Shown here piece after piece: positions 12,542 to 23,439 of a stretch of DNA of 64,000 nt (position 1 is its first letter; the number at the start of each line of letters is the position of its first letter). Position numbers and translations under genes: made by a program. Under the pieces are notes generated by a model that was not told the origin of the DNA, ran no database searches, and saw nothing but the letters and a program-made list of their open reading frames with translations. Source of the stretch: Gerris lacustris. Lineage: Eukaryota > Arthropoda > Insecta > Hemiptera > Gerridae. Where the stretch lies: positions 7,295,271 through 7,359,270 of the forward strand of contig OX578280.1 in NCBI GenBank assembly GCA_951217055.1. Direction: 5' to 3'.

Positions 12542-13921
12542 TTAATACCGAATCTTCTTTATCGTATTTCTTCGTTTATCTTCTTTTTTGAAAGTTTTAC
12601 TTTTATTAATTTCAGGACACATTAACTCAAAATGCCCCCTATCACAAACCATACACCTAACTCGAACCTTACAAAATTTTGCTATATGGTTTGGACGTAA
12701 ACAACGGAAGCAATGTTTTTTGGCAATTACAGCTTGTGTTCTTTCTTCCAAAGATATTGCTTTCGCCTTAAGACAGTCCCTACTTTCATGTTTTAGTTCA
12801 CAAAAAACGCATTTGCACCAAAACTTGCTCTCTCCTCCCGATCTTACTTCTTTTCTTACCGGTGCTAATAAATTTGACACAGTTGGTGTAGCGACCTTAC
12901 TCTCTGTTTTTGCAACACTTAGCTTTTTATCGGAATGTTTGCTTTGGCCAGAACTATCTAAAATTCCGAACCCTGCTATCGCCAATTGTATGCGTTGCTC
13001 ACTTTCTACTTCCGATCTTATAAACTGAATTAGCTTGGTCAGTTTGCTAACTGCAGTATCTCCCCCCGCTGCTCTAAGCTCAGGGTTTGCTAACGCCAAT
13101 GTTCTTTGCCATGCACGTAACGTCTCCTCTGGTAAGCTGGACTCTACCAGTGGATACAATATAGCTGCATATTTTTCTTTTGTTACACCCAGTGATTCTA
13201 AAGCCCTTAGCTGCGTCTCTAACCTATCGTACAGCTGTGCAAGCGATAACTTAACTTTAGAATTACTTAAAACTAGGTTTATCAACTCTCGAACATAGAC
13301 CTCAATCAAAAGGTCTTCCGTCCCATACCTAGATTTAAGGCTATCTAGAGCCTTATCGTAATTTTCTGAAGTTGGAGGGTAACTTTCCAATAATTCTCTA
13401 GCTCTAGACCCGTCTTTAAAAGATTGCAATAAATATTGGAATTTTTGCTCCCCCGTCAACTCACTATCTAAATGGATTGACCTAAATCCACTCCAAAATT
13501 CTAACCAATCATTTTACCCTCAACCAATAATTTTTACCTCAAGATCGTACTTTTTAAGTTCGATTGGAGGAAGTTTTACTCTGCGAGAGCTAAGGGAGCC
13601 AGAGCCTTTTTGAACTACCATAGATGTCTTTGCCCCCTCAAGTATATTCTTAATCTTAATATTGCATTCAAAATACTTAGCCTCGTATTCTACGTCGATT
13701 TCCTTTTCTATCTCCTCCTCAGGTATATCTTCATCCATCATGAGGTTGATAAGCTGGGTCTGCAAGGCGTCTAACTCTTTGAACCTCTTTTCTAGCCATT
13801 CTAACTGTGATTCTAGAATTACGCACGATGGAACTGCAGCCTTTAACTCCTCTTCGATTTTGTTAAATACTTTAGTGAAGTTCGCTCGTGCAATCCTCCT
13901 CGCTTTCTTAGTTCTTTCCAT
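12542..13921 (-). pseudogene. gag: BEL/Pao gag, interrupted by two stop codons
   Basis: One reading frame on the minus strand covers both halves. The N-terminal part (133 codons, 13921-13520) starts MERTKKARR and is charged and helical. The second part (to 12542) contains the DUF1759-type gag region, with FQYLLQSFKDGSRARELL followed by LKSRYGTEDLLIEVYVREL, and three CCHC-like knuckles: CVFCELKHESRDC, CFRCLRPNHIAKFC and CMVCDRGHFELMC. Gag would package element RNA. The frame is cut by TGA at 13520-13522 and TAA at 13514-13516, only one codon apart, with the same frame continuing after them. The ATG lies just inside the primer-binding site. Confidence 0.88.
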
Positions 13922-13923
13922 GT

Positions 13924-13939
13924 CCTGTCACGGTCGCCA
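13924..13939 (-). other. Primer-binding site, tRNA-Arg type
   Basis: Minus strand TGGCGACCGTGACAGG lies 4 nt inside the 5' LTR. The match to the 3' end of insect tRNA-Arg is as I recall for 412/mdg1-type primers and was not checked against a tRNA set. Confidence 0.75.
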
Positions 13940-13943
13940 TAAA

Positions 13944-14115
13944 TGTAAGAACAACTCAATTGAACTATAAGTTCTTACACTTAAAATACTTAAATTATTA
14001 TTAATCAAAAAATGAAACTCTTTTCTTCGAATCTTAAACGAGTCTGCCATTATATTTTCTTTGACACAAAAACAATCCAAATATAAACATTAAAAAACCC
14101 TGGCAACATTTAACA
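13944..14115 (-). repeat. LTR of the BEL/Pao element (5' LTR on the minus strand)
   Basis: 172 bp, near-identical to 11883-12054. In the sense orientation it starts TGTTAAATGTTGCC and ends TTCTTACA. Confidence 0.93.
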
Positions 14116-14595
14116 ATAAAAATGATTGCGTATGATTCATCATTGTTTTAATGAATTCTCTATTTTTTAGATGACTTTTGCTGGTAGGAGTCTTACCATA
14201 TTAGAACTAGCGCTAAAAGATGATAAAAACTCTTGTCATAGGTTAAGTAGACTGAGTAGTAAATTTTAGTTTTTTAGTAATTATAATATTGCAAGTAAGT
14301 TATTAACACTAAGATCAACTGAGGTTGTGATGTATAAAGTATATAATTTGGGTTAAAACTTTGTATTAAGAAAAAAATAATGATTTTTTTTTGATATTAC
14401 TACTCCATAGGTAAATGATGTGCATATTACTTTTACTCTTAAAAAGTGTTATTTTTTTATTATGAAAAAAATATAATTATACTCTTGTTCATGTTGATTT
14501 TTTTTATAATATTATTCCCTCACATTTACTAAGTTACTAATACTTTCATCTATCTCTGAACCTACTAAACCCTGCAGTTCTTGGGTGAAAAAAAT

Positions 14596-14735
14596 TGCAC
14601 CTGTACACGGATAGGGTCTGTCAGACCCATTTAAAAAAAAAAAAAAAAAAAAATTAAGATAGTTTATTATTTAAATATTTTTTTTTTTAGAAAAAAAAAA
14701 ATCATTTATCAATAAAAATAAATGATAATTTTTTT

Positions 14736-14766
<31 letters not shown>

Positions 14767-14945
14767 TAGACAGGAATAAATTATGTGAATTGTGAATTGT
14801 TCAAAATATGGTACTGAACTGAGGAAGGTTAGTTTGACTTGAAGGTATAAGAAGGGATGGTGTTATACGAACCTCCCTTATCAGTGTTTTGCTAATGAGT
14901 CTGACACCCTGGGTCTGACAGACCCGACCCGTGCACTGTAGGGTG
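14596..14945. mobile_element. Small element with palindromic ends inside the TIR element
   Basis: Both ends carry the 15-bp palindrome GGGTCTGWCAGACCC (14614-14628 and 14911-14925) next to GTGCACGG/GTACACGG motifs in inverted order. The core is poly-A/poly-T rich. The style recalls piggyBac-type termini, but no TTAA was found at the borders, so class is unassigned. Confidence 0.5.
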
Positions 14946-15298
14946 TGGGATCTGTGTAGAATAGCTGCGTAATATTACCTTCAAATTACAAAAATATGTT
15001 GAAGCAATAAATAATATAATGGTAACATCTACTTTATTTCGTATTAAGTTACTCGAAGAAGGTTATATCTCTGACTAAATTTATATTTCAATAAATTTTA
15101 AGTAGTATTGAATTAAATAAAATTATACGGACTAGCAGGCAATAAAGTTGCATATGTATAGATAATCAATTTAGAAAATAAATAAAAATAACTCAAACTA
15201 TGAATGAAATAGTTAGTTTTAAAAAACGTAAAAACTTTAAACTCGTATTTCTGAAAACTCAATTATTTGAGATGTAACAGTCTTCGCGCGGTAGTGCG

Positions 15299-15345
15299 AT
15301 TTATTGTATTAGGAAGAACTAAGAGGTATCTTTACTGTGGAGGTA
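15299..15345. repeat. Minisatellite remnant right of the TIR element
   Basis: ATTTATTGTATTAGGAAGAAC and AAGAGGTATCTTTACTGTG continue the 8752-11308 array after the 4-kb insertion. Confidence 0.9.
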
Positions 15346-16169
15346 TCTTTATGCCTCTCTTGATCACACTCCGACCCTGTCTTCTCTATCTCTCATTATC
15401 CTCGTCAGCTCTCTTCATTACCAAATACAACCAGTTACAAAACATTCTCTTCCTTCTTGTCAAGCATCAGCCCAACCCCCCTTCTGAATCCTTTAGTGAA
15501 TTTACTTTTCAAATTGAAAGATTCCTCTGATTCCCCTCTACATCAACTCTCACCGCCACGACCTCCTTTTCTCACTTCCCCCTCCATGTTGCTCTAGGCT
15601 CCGCCCTTCCAGATCCCCTGTTTAAAGAAGTGAGGTGGTGACAGTTAGCAGAGGTTTTGCAGGTTTGATCTCGGAGCCTCTCAAAATCCCTCTTTAATAC
15701 TACATCTCCTCACTCGTTTTCTCCTTCTCAAAAACACTGTCCAACTCCTTCACTCTACCGTCGAGTTTGATTCTTCGTGACACTTTCCCCTTTCCCCCTT
15801 TCTGGCAGCAAAACTAATTAAAGGCTTCTTGTTTTCAATCAATACCAGAGGGCTTAAAGGGGAAAAAGCTTAGAAGGACTTGGAAGGGCGACTAATCCGT
15901 ATCCTAATCAACAGATTGAGAGACTTTGGAACGGAAGCAAAAAGCTTCTAATTGCCTTATCCCTCGAGTCCAAGATTCCGACCTGCAACAACCTAGCTAA
16001 TTCAACTACTCGTATTTGTATTTCTTTTATAATTTTATCTCTAAATAAGCGTCAGGTCTAAAAGTTTCATAGTTTCATCAACTGCTTTACCATTTGTTTT
16101 ATTGCAGGTATGGATATCCCGTAAAATTCCGCGTATAAAACGCACAATTTTTACCTAATTTTTGGAACT
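15346..16169. other. Unassigned, GC-richer stretch
   Basis: 15350-15980 is C/T-rich on the plus strand and less AT-rich than its neighbours. Frames are broken by stops on both strands and no protein was recognised. It could be an old transposon or UTR. Confidence 0.35.
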
Positions 16170-17125
16170 AAGTTCCTTATGGCACCTACTTGGAGCCCGG
16201 GAGTTAATCCGAAAAAAATGACCGTCACAAAATCACCGTCAAAAAATCACCGTCACAAAATCACTGTCACAAAATCACCGTCACAAAACCAACCGTCACG
16301 AAATCTACTGATGACGATAACTTGAGTAAAAGATTACCGAGTTAGTTGAAATTTTGTACACATGTTCATTTTACCAATGCCCAGACAGAGTTTGTTCGAC
16401 AATGTTATCCACTCAAGCGTTCACGCTCGAAACGCGTCAACGCTCGCTTTAAACGTAAGCTTCAAATTTAAAATTGGGATTTTAGGACGGGGAAAAACTT
16501 CATCTATTTAATGAGACAAACAATTTTTTTAAATAATTTTTTTTAGTATAACGATGACCGACACTGCTATGAAGTGATAAAGATCGATACATTTATTAAA
16601 GCGGACCAAAACGTTTAAAATAAAGAATACAACATTTTTGCCGATATTTTACGTTCTAACGTAACGATTTTAATAAAACTTCTTACACATCGTCTAAAGT
16701 ACAATTGAAACAGGCATGTAAAATTTCAACCTCATACAAGCAGACTTTTTTGAGTAGGGAAGAGATATATTTTATAATATTTTAAATTAGTAGGCCGGGT
16801 AGGTAGAAATCAGTCCTGTTTCCTGCTAACTACATACATACTCTTTTAACTATAAACTCACCATGATTAAATTTTTTCTCAATATTCAATACATATTTAT
16901 TGTAAGACGCTTGGTTTAATGGTACAAATAAAGCTTTTCTTTTAAGTTTGCTTTAACTTTGGTAGGTACAAACATTTAGTTACTTTTTGTCTCTTTTCTA
17001 ACTCCACCATGTATTATAAGTAGTTAGCAACGTATATGAACTTAGCAGTGTGATTTTATAATTTATATTTAATAAAAAAGGTAAGGAACTTCGTTCCTAC
17101 CGGGTGTCCCGCGACACCACACGTA
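16170..17125 (+). repeat. Family D1 repeat, copy 1
   Basis: Begins GGAACTAAGTTCCTTATGGC and GGAGCCCGGGAG, continues into a short tandem (CACCGTCACAAAAT-like, 16219-16300), the shared D core, and ends AAGGAACTTCGTTCC plus GGTGTCCCGCGACACC, a perfect 6-bp stem with a CCGC loop. The other near-complete copies are 34510-35615 and 57305-58105 (both minus) and 23440-24670 (plus). Confidence 0.75.
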
Positions 17126-17349
17126 TTTTTTTCTTCTAAAATAATTAGGAAGCCTAATATAAGCGAGGGAAAACAATTACCTACTGATTTTTTTCCATTA
17201 TAATTAGATATATACTTTACCAACGTACTAATTACCAAAGTAAATATCAACTTATCATTACCAAAGTAAATACCTATCTATTTATAAATGGATGTTTATA
17301 AAATCTCGTCAAGTACTTGCCAGCTAAAAAATTCATAAATAGAACATTA

Positions 17350-17980
17350 TTTTTTACTACGTTTTTATTAGCATGCTTTCTTGTTTGTTTGTTTGTCCGG
17401 TACAAATCTGGCAATCGATTTCTAACTAACTTCCCGAATAGCTAGACATTTGAAACTTTTAGCATACCTCAGAACACGATGACAATGCATTAGTTTAATA
17501 CTTTTAGCCATCTTTCAGCAGAATTAATTGGTTTTTAGCAAATTTTGCTGTACGGAAAGTTAGTTCGGAAAAAATCCGCAAGTTATTTTTTTTTTTTTTT
17601 GCCATGTCCCATGTTTACGCAATCTTCATTTTGACGGGTTTCAAATTTGTGATAGATAAACATTGAATGACAGCAGGAAATATCGATTATATTATTTATC
17701 GATTATATTATTTCAAATATATCGATGGCATGGTTTAGATTTGGTGTTGGGGAGATCCGTTGTACAAAGATTTGTCCTTTTATAGGTTTAAGATCAGCTC
17801 TCTAGATGTTTGTCATTTATGTGAAGTAGAAGTAACTAAATTCGGAACTATTTTTTTTCCACTAACATTATATATTATATAGGTAACAATAACAATTATA
17901 TCATCAACATTATATACGATTCAACAGAAAATTTAAAAACGTAGAATATAAAAAGTTATTTTTGTCTTGAAATTATTTAA
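17350..17980 (-). mobile_element. Family A repeat, copy 2 (inverted)
   Basis: TACTACGTTTTTATTAGC at the left and AAAAACGTAGAATATAAAAAG at the right, with (TTTG)n near 17383. It provides the uninterrupted reference for the nested insertions in the copy at 25471-27041. Confidence 0.8.
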
Positions 17981-18401
17981 AATAAAATATTTATAAAAAG
18001 TTCACTTTGGATAATATTACTATCCTTTGGTATCTTAAGTTTACACTTATTTGATTCTTTTAGAAGTATTGGCCGCCCTTGGAAACGCGATACATATTTG
18101 TGATCAAAATTTTAAATTACCTTTAAAATGAAACCCATCTTAAAATTTTCAAACAATACAAATGTTGATCTCTAAAATTACGGTACCTACAATTTCTAAA
18201 ATTTGATTTCTTTATATTAACTCCCGGAAATAACCTTAGTCCTGAATTCTTATAAAGTTATTTTCTATTTTTCTTTATGTATATAAAGCGTTATTATTGA
18301 TTAAATTATTATAACATACTTTTAAATTGATAATTAATATGTTTCATGTATTTTATTCATATGTTTTTTGTTGTTTTTCCTTAACCAGTATATTTACAGA
18401 T
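17981..18401. other. Unique AT-rich sequence upstream of a candidate exon
   Basis: No repeat family recognised. It ends with a pyrimidine-rich stretch and two AG dinucleotides (18387-18388, 18398-18399) that could be splice acceptors for the frame beginning at 18402. Confidence 0.4.
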
Positions 18402-18509
18402 ATGGATAAGTGTTTGGCGAACCAGTGTATATATCAAACATACGCCATCTGGCTGGTATTAGTGTTAGTTCCTGTCCTCGTGGCGTCTCTTCTTGTTGTA
18501 TATATTGAG
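18402..18509 (+). CDS. Candidate coding exon: short N-terminus plus membrane segment
   Basis: A 36-codon open stretch starts at ATG 18402 (G at -3 and +4) and ends at GAG, immediately followed by the donor GTAAAT (18510). It encodes MDKCLANQCIYQTYAIW followed by a strongly hydrophobic helix, LVLVLVPVLVASLLVVYI, about 19 residues. Codons are less AT-biased than the surroundings. The donor is in phase 0, matching the next candidate at 19358. A signal-anchored or single-pass membrane protein is suggested. I do not recognise the family. It may instead be an internal exon starting at 18389 or 18400. Confidence 0.45.
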
Positions 18510-18568
18510 GTAAATATTCTTTTAAAATATTATTATTATAATTTAATAATTAGTTTTGAATCAATATA

Positions 18569-19143
18569 GTCCAGGAGATAGAATGCAAAAAAGTGTCTGA
18601 CTAACATCAAGCTAGAAATTTGTATAAATAAATCTTTTGGTGCCATTTAAAATATGTGGTCGACTAAGTTCGTCTGCGGGACATAGCTTAGCAATAGGCA
18701 TTTGAAAAAAAAAACAAACCAGTAGGGAGCGGCCATATCCCGCCCTTTTTGGTGGACAATGTGATTTTCATGATCATGAGTACGAAATTATTTAGTAGAT
18801 CAAAAATTAAGTTGGTAATAGTTTGTCACTTAATAGGTTATTTGGTCAAATATTACTCCAAAACAAAGAGGTCATCTACTAAGTGACAAACTACTATCAA
18901 CTTGATTAATGGTCTACTAACTAAGTTAGTAGTCAGGATCATGAAAATCACATTGTCCACCAAAAAGGGCGGGACATGACCGCTGTCCACCAGTTTGTTT
19001 ATTTCAAATACCTATTGCCAAGCTATGTCACGCAGACGAACTTAGCCAACCACATATTCTTAAAAGACACCAAAAGATTTACTTATACACAAAATTCTAT
19101 CTTGATGTTAGTCAGACACTTTTTTGCACGCTATCTCCTGGAC
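18569..19143. mobile_element. 575-bp foldback (near-perfect palindrome) element
   Basis: Two ~280-bp arms are reverse complements, starting GTCCAGGAGATAG and ending CTATCTCCTGGAC, with TA at both borders (18567-18568, 19144-19145). The turn is near 18850. A TA duplication points to a Tc1/mariner-type MITE. A copy of 574 bp lies at 61598-62171 and a single arm at 5726-6025. It would sit in an intron if the exon calls at 18402 and 19358 hold. Confidence 0.9.
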
Positions 19144-19357
19144 TAATAAGATTTTGTCTTCTTTTCTTCAAAATTGATCTGTTTTAGAAAAGTAGTTCTA
19201 GTAATTTTTATCTTGTTATTTTATTTTTTATTTTGAAGTGAAAGTTCTTTAGGCGTGGTAGAGTAAATTGTCTTTGATTAAACAAAATCATGTAAGAAGC
19301 TTGTGTTTCGAGACTCGTCCAAGTGATAGATTTTTTATTAAAAAATATTTCTTTAAG

Positions 19358-19445
19358 ACGGTTCTCAATCCACCAACCTTTGATGACCTGCTGACAGGCA
19401 TGGATGCTAACTACGAATTGCACTACGGAGGTATACACAGTACTG
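19358..19445 (+). CDS. Candidate coding exon 2
   Basis: 88 nt between acceptor TTTCTTTAAG (ends 19357) and donor GTATG (19446). In phase 0 it encodes TVLNPPTFDDLLTGMDANYE followed by LHYGGIHSTG, leaving one base over (phase 1). Use of CTG, GGC and AAC contrasts with the AT-rich flanks. Joined to 18402-18509 the frame stays open, giving a membrane helix and a ~30-residue polar segment. The family is not recognised. The foldback element at 18569-19143 lies in the presumed intron. Confidence 0.4.
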
Positions 19446-20103
19446 GTATGTTAGCGTAATATAATATACGTTATAATAATACAATATATTATATAAATGT
19501 TGTTTTCATGTCATTTCTTCATTATTCTCTAACATTTTATGAAAATATTTTATTTTTCAATTGAATTCCACATAAGTAATTCATAAAATCAACTGTCTCT
19601 AGAACTTGATTTTCACTTCTAATGCGTGAGAGTCTCATACATATATTTAAAATATATATATATATATAAATCCGAGGGGCTTAAGGCTGAAGTCATAGTC
19701 CACGAAGTGGTCCTTTAAACAAGTCTGCGTAGCCTTGTATCAATCTGACCAAAAACCACTTGTGTGGTAAAAAAAAACACCCCGCCAAGTCTGTGGTTCA
19801 AAAAAGTTGTGAAATTAACTTTCTGTCCCGCCAAGTGATGTTGGCTCTTTCTCCTGACCCAACACTGTCAACTTAGATACTTATCAGCTTCTTCTCCTTG
19901 GCGATGTGCCTTGCCATTTCCAGAAACTGGAATTTTAATATTCTTCTAACACAAATAAAATTTCTTGTTTCACGTTCACGTTTGCCACATGAGGTTTGTG
20001 TGGAAAGATAGTTTTTCACCTCATAGTCTTAGTTCTAGACAACTAGATCTAATATATGCAGGCGTATATTGGAGAGGAAAGCCTTTTAACAGTGTTGTTA
20101 AAA

Positions 20104-20138
20104 GTGGCATCGAGAAGAGCCTTCTTCTCGATGCCACA
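20104..20138. repeat. Perfect short hairpin
   Basis: GTGGCATCGAGAAGA and TCTTCTCGATGCCAC are exact inverted repeats of 15 bp around a 4-5-nt loop, 14 bp upstream of a hAT MITE. Confidence 0.85.
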
Positions 20139-20151
20139 ATGATCATTGCTG

Positions 20152-20327
20152 CAGTGGCGTAACTATGGGCCCGCACGGGCCCTCATGGCAGGAGGGCCCC
20201 CACCGTCAGGGGGCCCCCAGTTCAAACGCAAGAGATTTATTTTTTATTTTTGCTCATCAATTTTGTTTGGCAAGGGGCCCCCAAAAAGTTCTTGCGGGGG
20301 GCCCCCAATGCCCTAGATCCGCCACTG
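20152..20327. mobile_element. hAT MITE, 176 bp, perfect 8-bp duplication
   Basis: Ends CAGTGGCGTAACTA and GCCACTG; flanks CATTGCTG at 20144-20151 and 20328-20335 are identical. GGGCCCCC blocks inside are inverted. A second copy is at 55662-55827. Confidence 0.95.
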
Positions 20328-20809
20328 CATTGCTGTAAATCTTTTCCCATTATCAAAAAGCAAATAAAATAGAAAAAAGAAATATACAATTTAAGCTTTT
20401 AAGGAATGACCCCATGCAACTTCTACTTTCTTTGCAGAGGATGCGTGGAATACAACCAGTTAACTTTGGGTTGTACAGCAGGCACACCGCCAAGGAGAAG
20501 AAGCTAATAAGTATCTAAGTTGACAGTGTTGGGTCAGGAGAAAGTGGCAACATCACTTGGCGGGACAGAAAGTTGATTTCACAACTTTTTTGGACCACAG
20601 ACTGGCGGGGTGTTTTTTTTTTTTACCACACAAGTGGTTTTTGGTCAGATTTCATGACTTTTTGTACGGGAATTGATTATTCCCACACATTAGAGTCAAA
20701 TAGAAGTGAAGTTAAAAGCTTGACAAGGTCTATGGAGATTAGAGAACTACGAGACCTATGACATTGAAAGAACTTAACAATGTGATAGTAGAAGCATAGA
20801 AACATAAAA

Positions 20810-20900
20810 AAATAAAATAATAATAATAATAATAATAATTATAAAATAATAATAAATATTAATAAATAATAATAATAACATAAAATAAAATAAAATCATA
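20810..20900. repeat. (AAT)n-rich low-complexity stretch
   Basis: AATAATAAT tracts with AAATA variants. Confidence 0.85.
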
Positions 20901-21590
20901 GAATACAGAAATATGTATTAGTAAACAAATAACTCTCCATTGAACTCAAGAGAGTAAGGTTGAACTAAACCTATAATACTAAGTTCGAAAGGTTTAAAAG
21001 ATGAACTCGTAAACAGAAGTAATTCAAACGTCATGTGACAAGCACGAGACTACTACACAACACACTGGTGTACCTCTGTATAATTGTCAGGCTCACCACT
21101 TCGTATGACACTTACTTGGTTTCTACCCATTTTAGACTGTTTGCTAATCGCTAGCTTGGTTTCTCACTCCACATTCAGCGTAGGAATGAATTGAGGGGGG
21201 AGGGGGAATGCACTGGGACCCTAGACCAATCCAAAAAGCCCTCATTCATTAAAATCGGTTCAGTAGTTTAGGCTGTAGGTGCGTCAACGTAAAATGAAGG
21301 AAGAATAAGAATAAGAAGTCATCAAAACTACCATTTTATAACCTATTTTTCTCTACTTCTACTTTCGACTTTGTTTTATTTTATTTTGATCTACAGGACA
21401 CGGCCTTCAAAGAAAAAAATATTTAGGTAGCTCGTACGTATTCCACGCTGCAGACCCTCAAAACCCCTAGTTTGTCACCTACAGTGTATATACACTGGCA
21501 GCTTTTGTGAAATTTTGTCTTTTTGACTTGGCGGGGCGGAACGCTGCTGCGTTCCTAAATCCGGTACTGGATTGATACTAGAGGTGGGTA
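20901..21590. other. Unassigned sequence
   Basis: No gene seen. TTAAAATCGGTTCAGTAG (~21249) is a motif that often occurs in insect repeats. GGGGGGAGGGGG at 21196. Confidence 0.35.
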
Positions 21591-21596
21591 ATAACC

Positions 21597-22085
21597 GTTG
21601 ACGATTAGAGACAACTAAGCGTTGGACCATGTACATAAAGTGAGTGCATTTGTAACACATTGTTCTCGTTGAATTGTTTACATTGTTGGCCAAAATTCAC
21701 ATGAAATTTAGAAATTATTAAAAGGAAGCAAATGCTCAAAATTAGCCGTAAACCACAAAGTGCGGACCTTTGCCCCCACCTACCTTAAGTAATTTTATGA
21801 AGACTGTCTGCCATCTTAACACCTTGAACATGTTGAAGAAATACTTGAATAGCTTAAAATTAGCTTTGAGTGAAAGAGAAACTTTATGGAGATTGTTTAA
21901 ATAATAAACTTTCCCATGTTTTTAGGACAGATGAACGTTTATTTACAAACAGCTGTTGTTCAGGGTTGTTTAAATTATATTTGATCTAAACATCTTGACG
22001 ATTAGAAACAACTAAGCGTTGGAGAATGTATATAAAGTGAGTGCATTTGTAACATATTGTTCTTGTTGAATTGTTTCCATTGATC
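21597..22085 (+). repeat. Direct duplication of a ~90-bp segment
   Basis: The segment beginning TTGACGATTAGAGACAACTA at 21598 recurs at 21995 (TTGACGATTAGAAACAACTA), continuing through AAAGTGAGTGCATTTGTAAC to GAATTGTTT. About 400 bp separate the copies; between them is plain AT-rich sequence. Confidence 0.85.
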
Positions 22086-22364
22086 TTATAATTAAGGACA
22101 AGGTCGAAGGTGTGAAGTCATTTGCAAACCGCGACCAGTCAGCTGAGTAACTAATTGAATTATAAATTATAACCGTGAATGGACGTAATTGACTGATTTG
22201 ACCTGCTAGGTGGACAGACACTGTACATTGCAACAATGAAATTTGGTTGTATAATCATTCAACTTTTGTCTATTAGGTTTAGTCCAATATTAACTTTGAA
22301 CTGAAAATAAATTTCGTTATCTAAAAGCACATTAGATTACAGTTTTAAAGAAAAATACTCATTT

Positions 22365-23262
22365 GGTCTGGCACATAGCTTCCTCGCGTTCTATTTTGTA
22401 TACTTTAATGATTTTATTCTGTTAATACCTATTAATGTTACTTTTATATTTAATCCCCCCCCCTTTTTTTTAAAATGTCCAAATTGTTTTGATTTTTTAC
22501 ATTAATTTAAGTTTATCAATTAAGTAATATTTAAGGAGTGTAGACGGTTGAAATTAACCTGGAGCCATCTGCAGGCTATACTTTCGACCAACCATTCAAA
22601 TTTCATAAAAATCAAATAATTTCTTCTGATGACATAGGTCCCACATACCTAAACATAGACTGCCAATTGGTGTGGCACATAGCAGCCTCGCATCCTATCA
22701 CGTACTTTATTGATTTTATGCTTTTACAAGCCATTTATGTCTAATTTGTTTACTGGTTTTCCCCAATTTTTTAAATGTGTCAAAATTGTTTTGATTTTTT
22801 ACTTGAGTTAAAGTATCAATTAAGCAAAGGTTAAAGAGTGCAGACGGTTCAAAGTTATCTGGGGCTATCTGCGGGTTACTTTCGATAAACTAATAAAGTT
22901 CCATACAAGTCAGATAAGTACTTTTGAAGCTAAAGGTGTAAATTAATGTAGGTATGTTTGTGCGCATGTGAAAGAGAAACAAATAAGCGCAGAATGTTGA
23001 AACTTATATGAGACCAACAATGGGCAACTCATGACCAACCATCAAAATTACATTAAAATTGGACATGTAGTTTTTAAGATAATATGTTGGTTCGCAAAAA
23101 TTGAACGACAGGCCGATAGACAGACACGGAACTAAAAATGATCCCTGATGTCAGAAACGGATTTTTGTCTTGGAATTTTTGAAATCGGAGACCTAAAACT
23201 TTTTCGTTCTTCAGAACGATCACATAGCTTCCGTTACCTTCGGTAAGCTCGGAAGCAAAATA
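22365..23262 (+). repeat. Family B repeats, partial then complete copy
   Basis: A partial copy (22365-22640, GGCACATAGCTTCCTCGCG) is followed by a full one (22655-23262) starting GCCAATTGGTGTGGCACATA and ending with TTACCTTCGGTAAGCTCGGA, a short palindrome on GAAGGTAAC. Internal GACAGACACGG as in other copies. Confidence 0.75.
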
Positions 23263-23439
23263 CTCGTTTGATATTAATAAAATTTGGATGGTAGGTCACA
23301 ATTATCCCATTGTTAGTCCCATATAACTGTCAATCTTCTGCGCCCATTTGTTTCTTTTCCACGTACGCACAAACATACATACATTTATTTACGCAAGTAT
23401 GTATTCAAAAATACTGATCTGATTTTTGTGAAATGAAGC

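Larger units (their letters stand above)
11883..14115 (-). mobile_element. Internally deleted BEL/Pao LTR retrotransposon
   Basis: Read on the minus strand: LTR (14115-13944), a primer-binding site 4 nt further in, gag, a short integrase-tail remnant, a purine tract, and the second LTR. At 2,233 bp it lacks protease, reverse transcriptase, RNase H and most of integrase; autonomous BEL elements are several kb. The flanks (AGTAA on one side, ATAAA on the other) are not a clean duplication, which is odd with LTRs this similar. It lies inside the 3,990-bp TIR element. Confidence 0.9.
11309..15298. mobile_element. 3,990-bp TIR DNA transposon, CACTA/Chapaev- or Academ-like
   Basis: Ends CGCACTACCGCGCGAAG and CTTCGCGCGGTAGTGCG are exact inverted repeats that run on through CTGTTACATCTCAA, about 32 bp in all. 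ATTT stands on both sides (11305-11308, 15299-15302). Removing one ATTT restores an intact minisatellite unit, which proves the duplication length. Subterminal motifs of the type GTTAYATCTC recur: 11330, 11408, 11499, 11559 and, at the right end, 15060 and 15275. About 2.23 kb of the interior is a nested BEL/Pao element; the remaining ~1.76 kb has no transposase frame, so the copy is non-autonomous. Confidence 0.8.
19686..20700. mobile_element. Family K foldback with ~170-bp arms
   Basis: Left arm ~19737-19905 (AATCTGACCAAAAACCAC, CCCGCCAAG, CTCCTTGGCG) is mirrored at ~20490-20660 (CGCCAAGGAGAAG, CTTGGCGGGAC, GTGGTTTTTGGTCAGATT). The space between holds a hairpin (20104-20138) and a nested hAT MITE. 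The related motif GACTTGGCGGGGCGG recurs at 21526. Outer borders are uncertain. Confidence 0.7.

Noticed and set aside
12588..13298. Plus-strand frames of 146 and 87 codons (and one at 13662-13970).
   Set aside because: They are antisense to the retrotransposon gag, whose zinc-knuckle motifs clearly set the coding strand.
11883..14115. Target-site duplication for the BEL/Pao element.
   Set aside because: AGTAA and ATAAA share too little to call; reported as absent.
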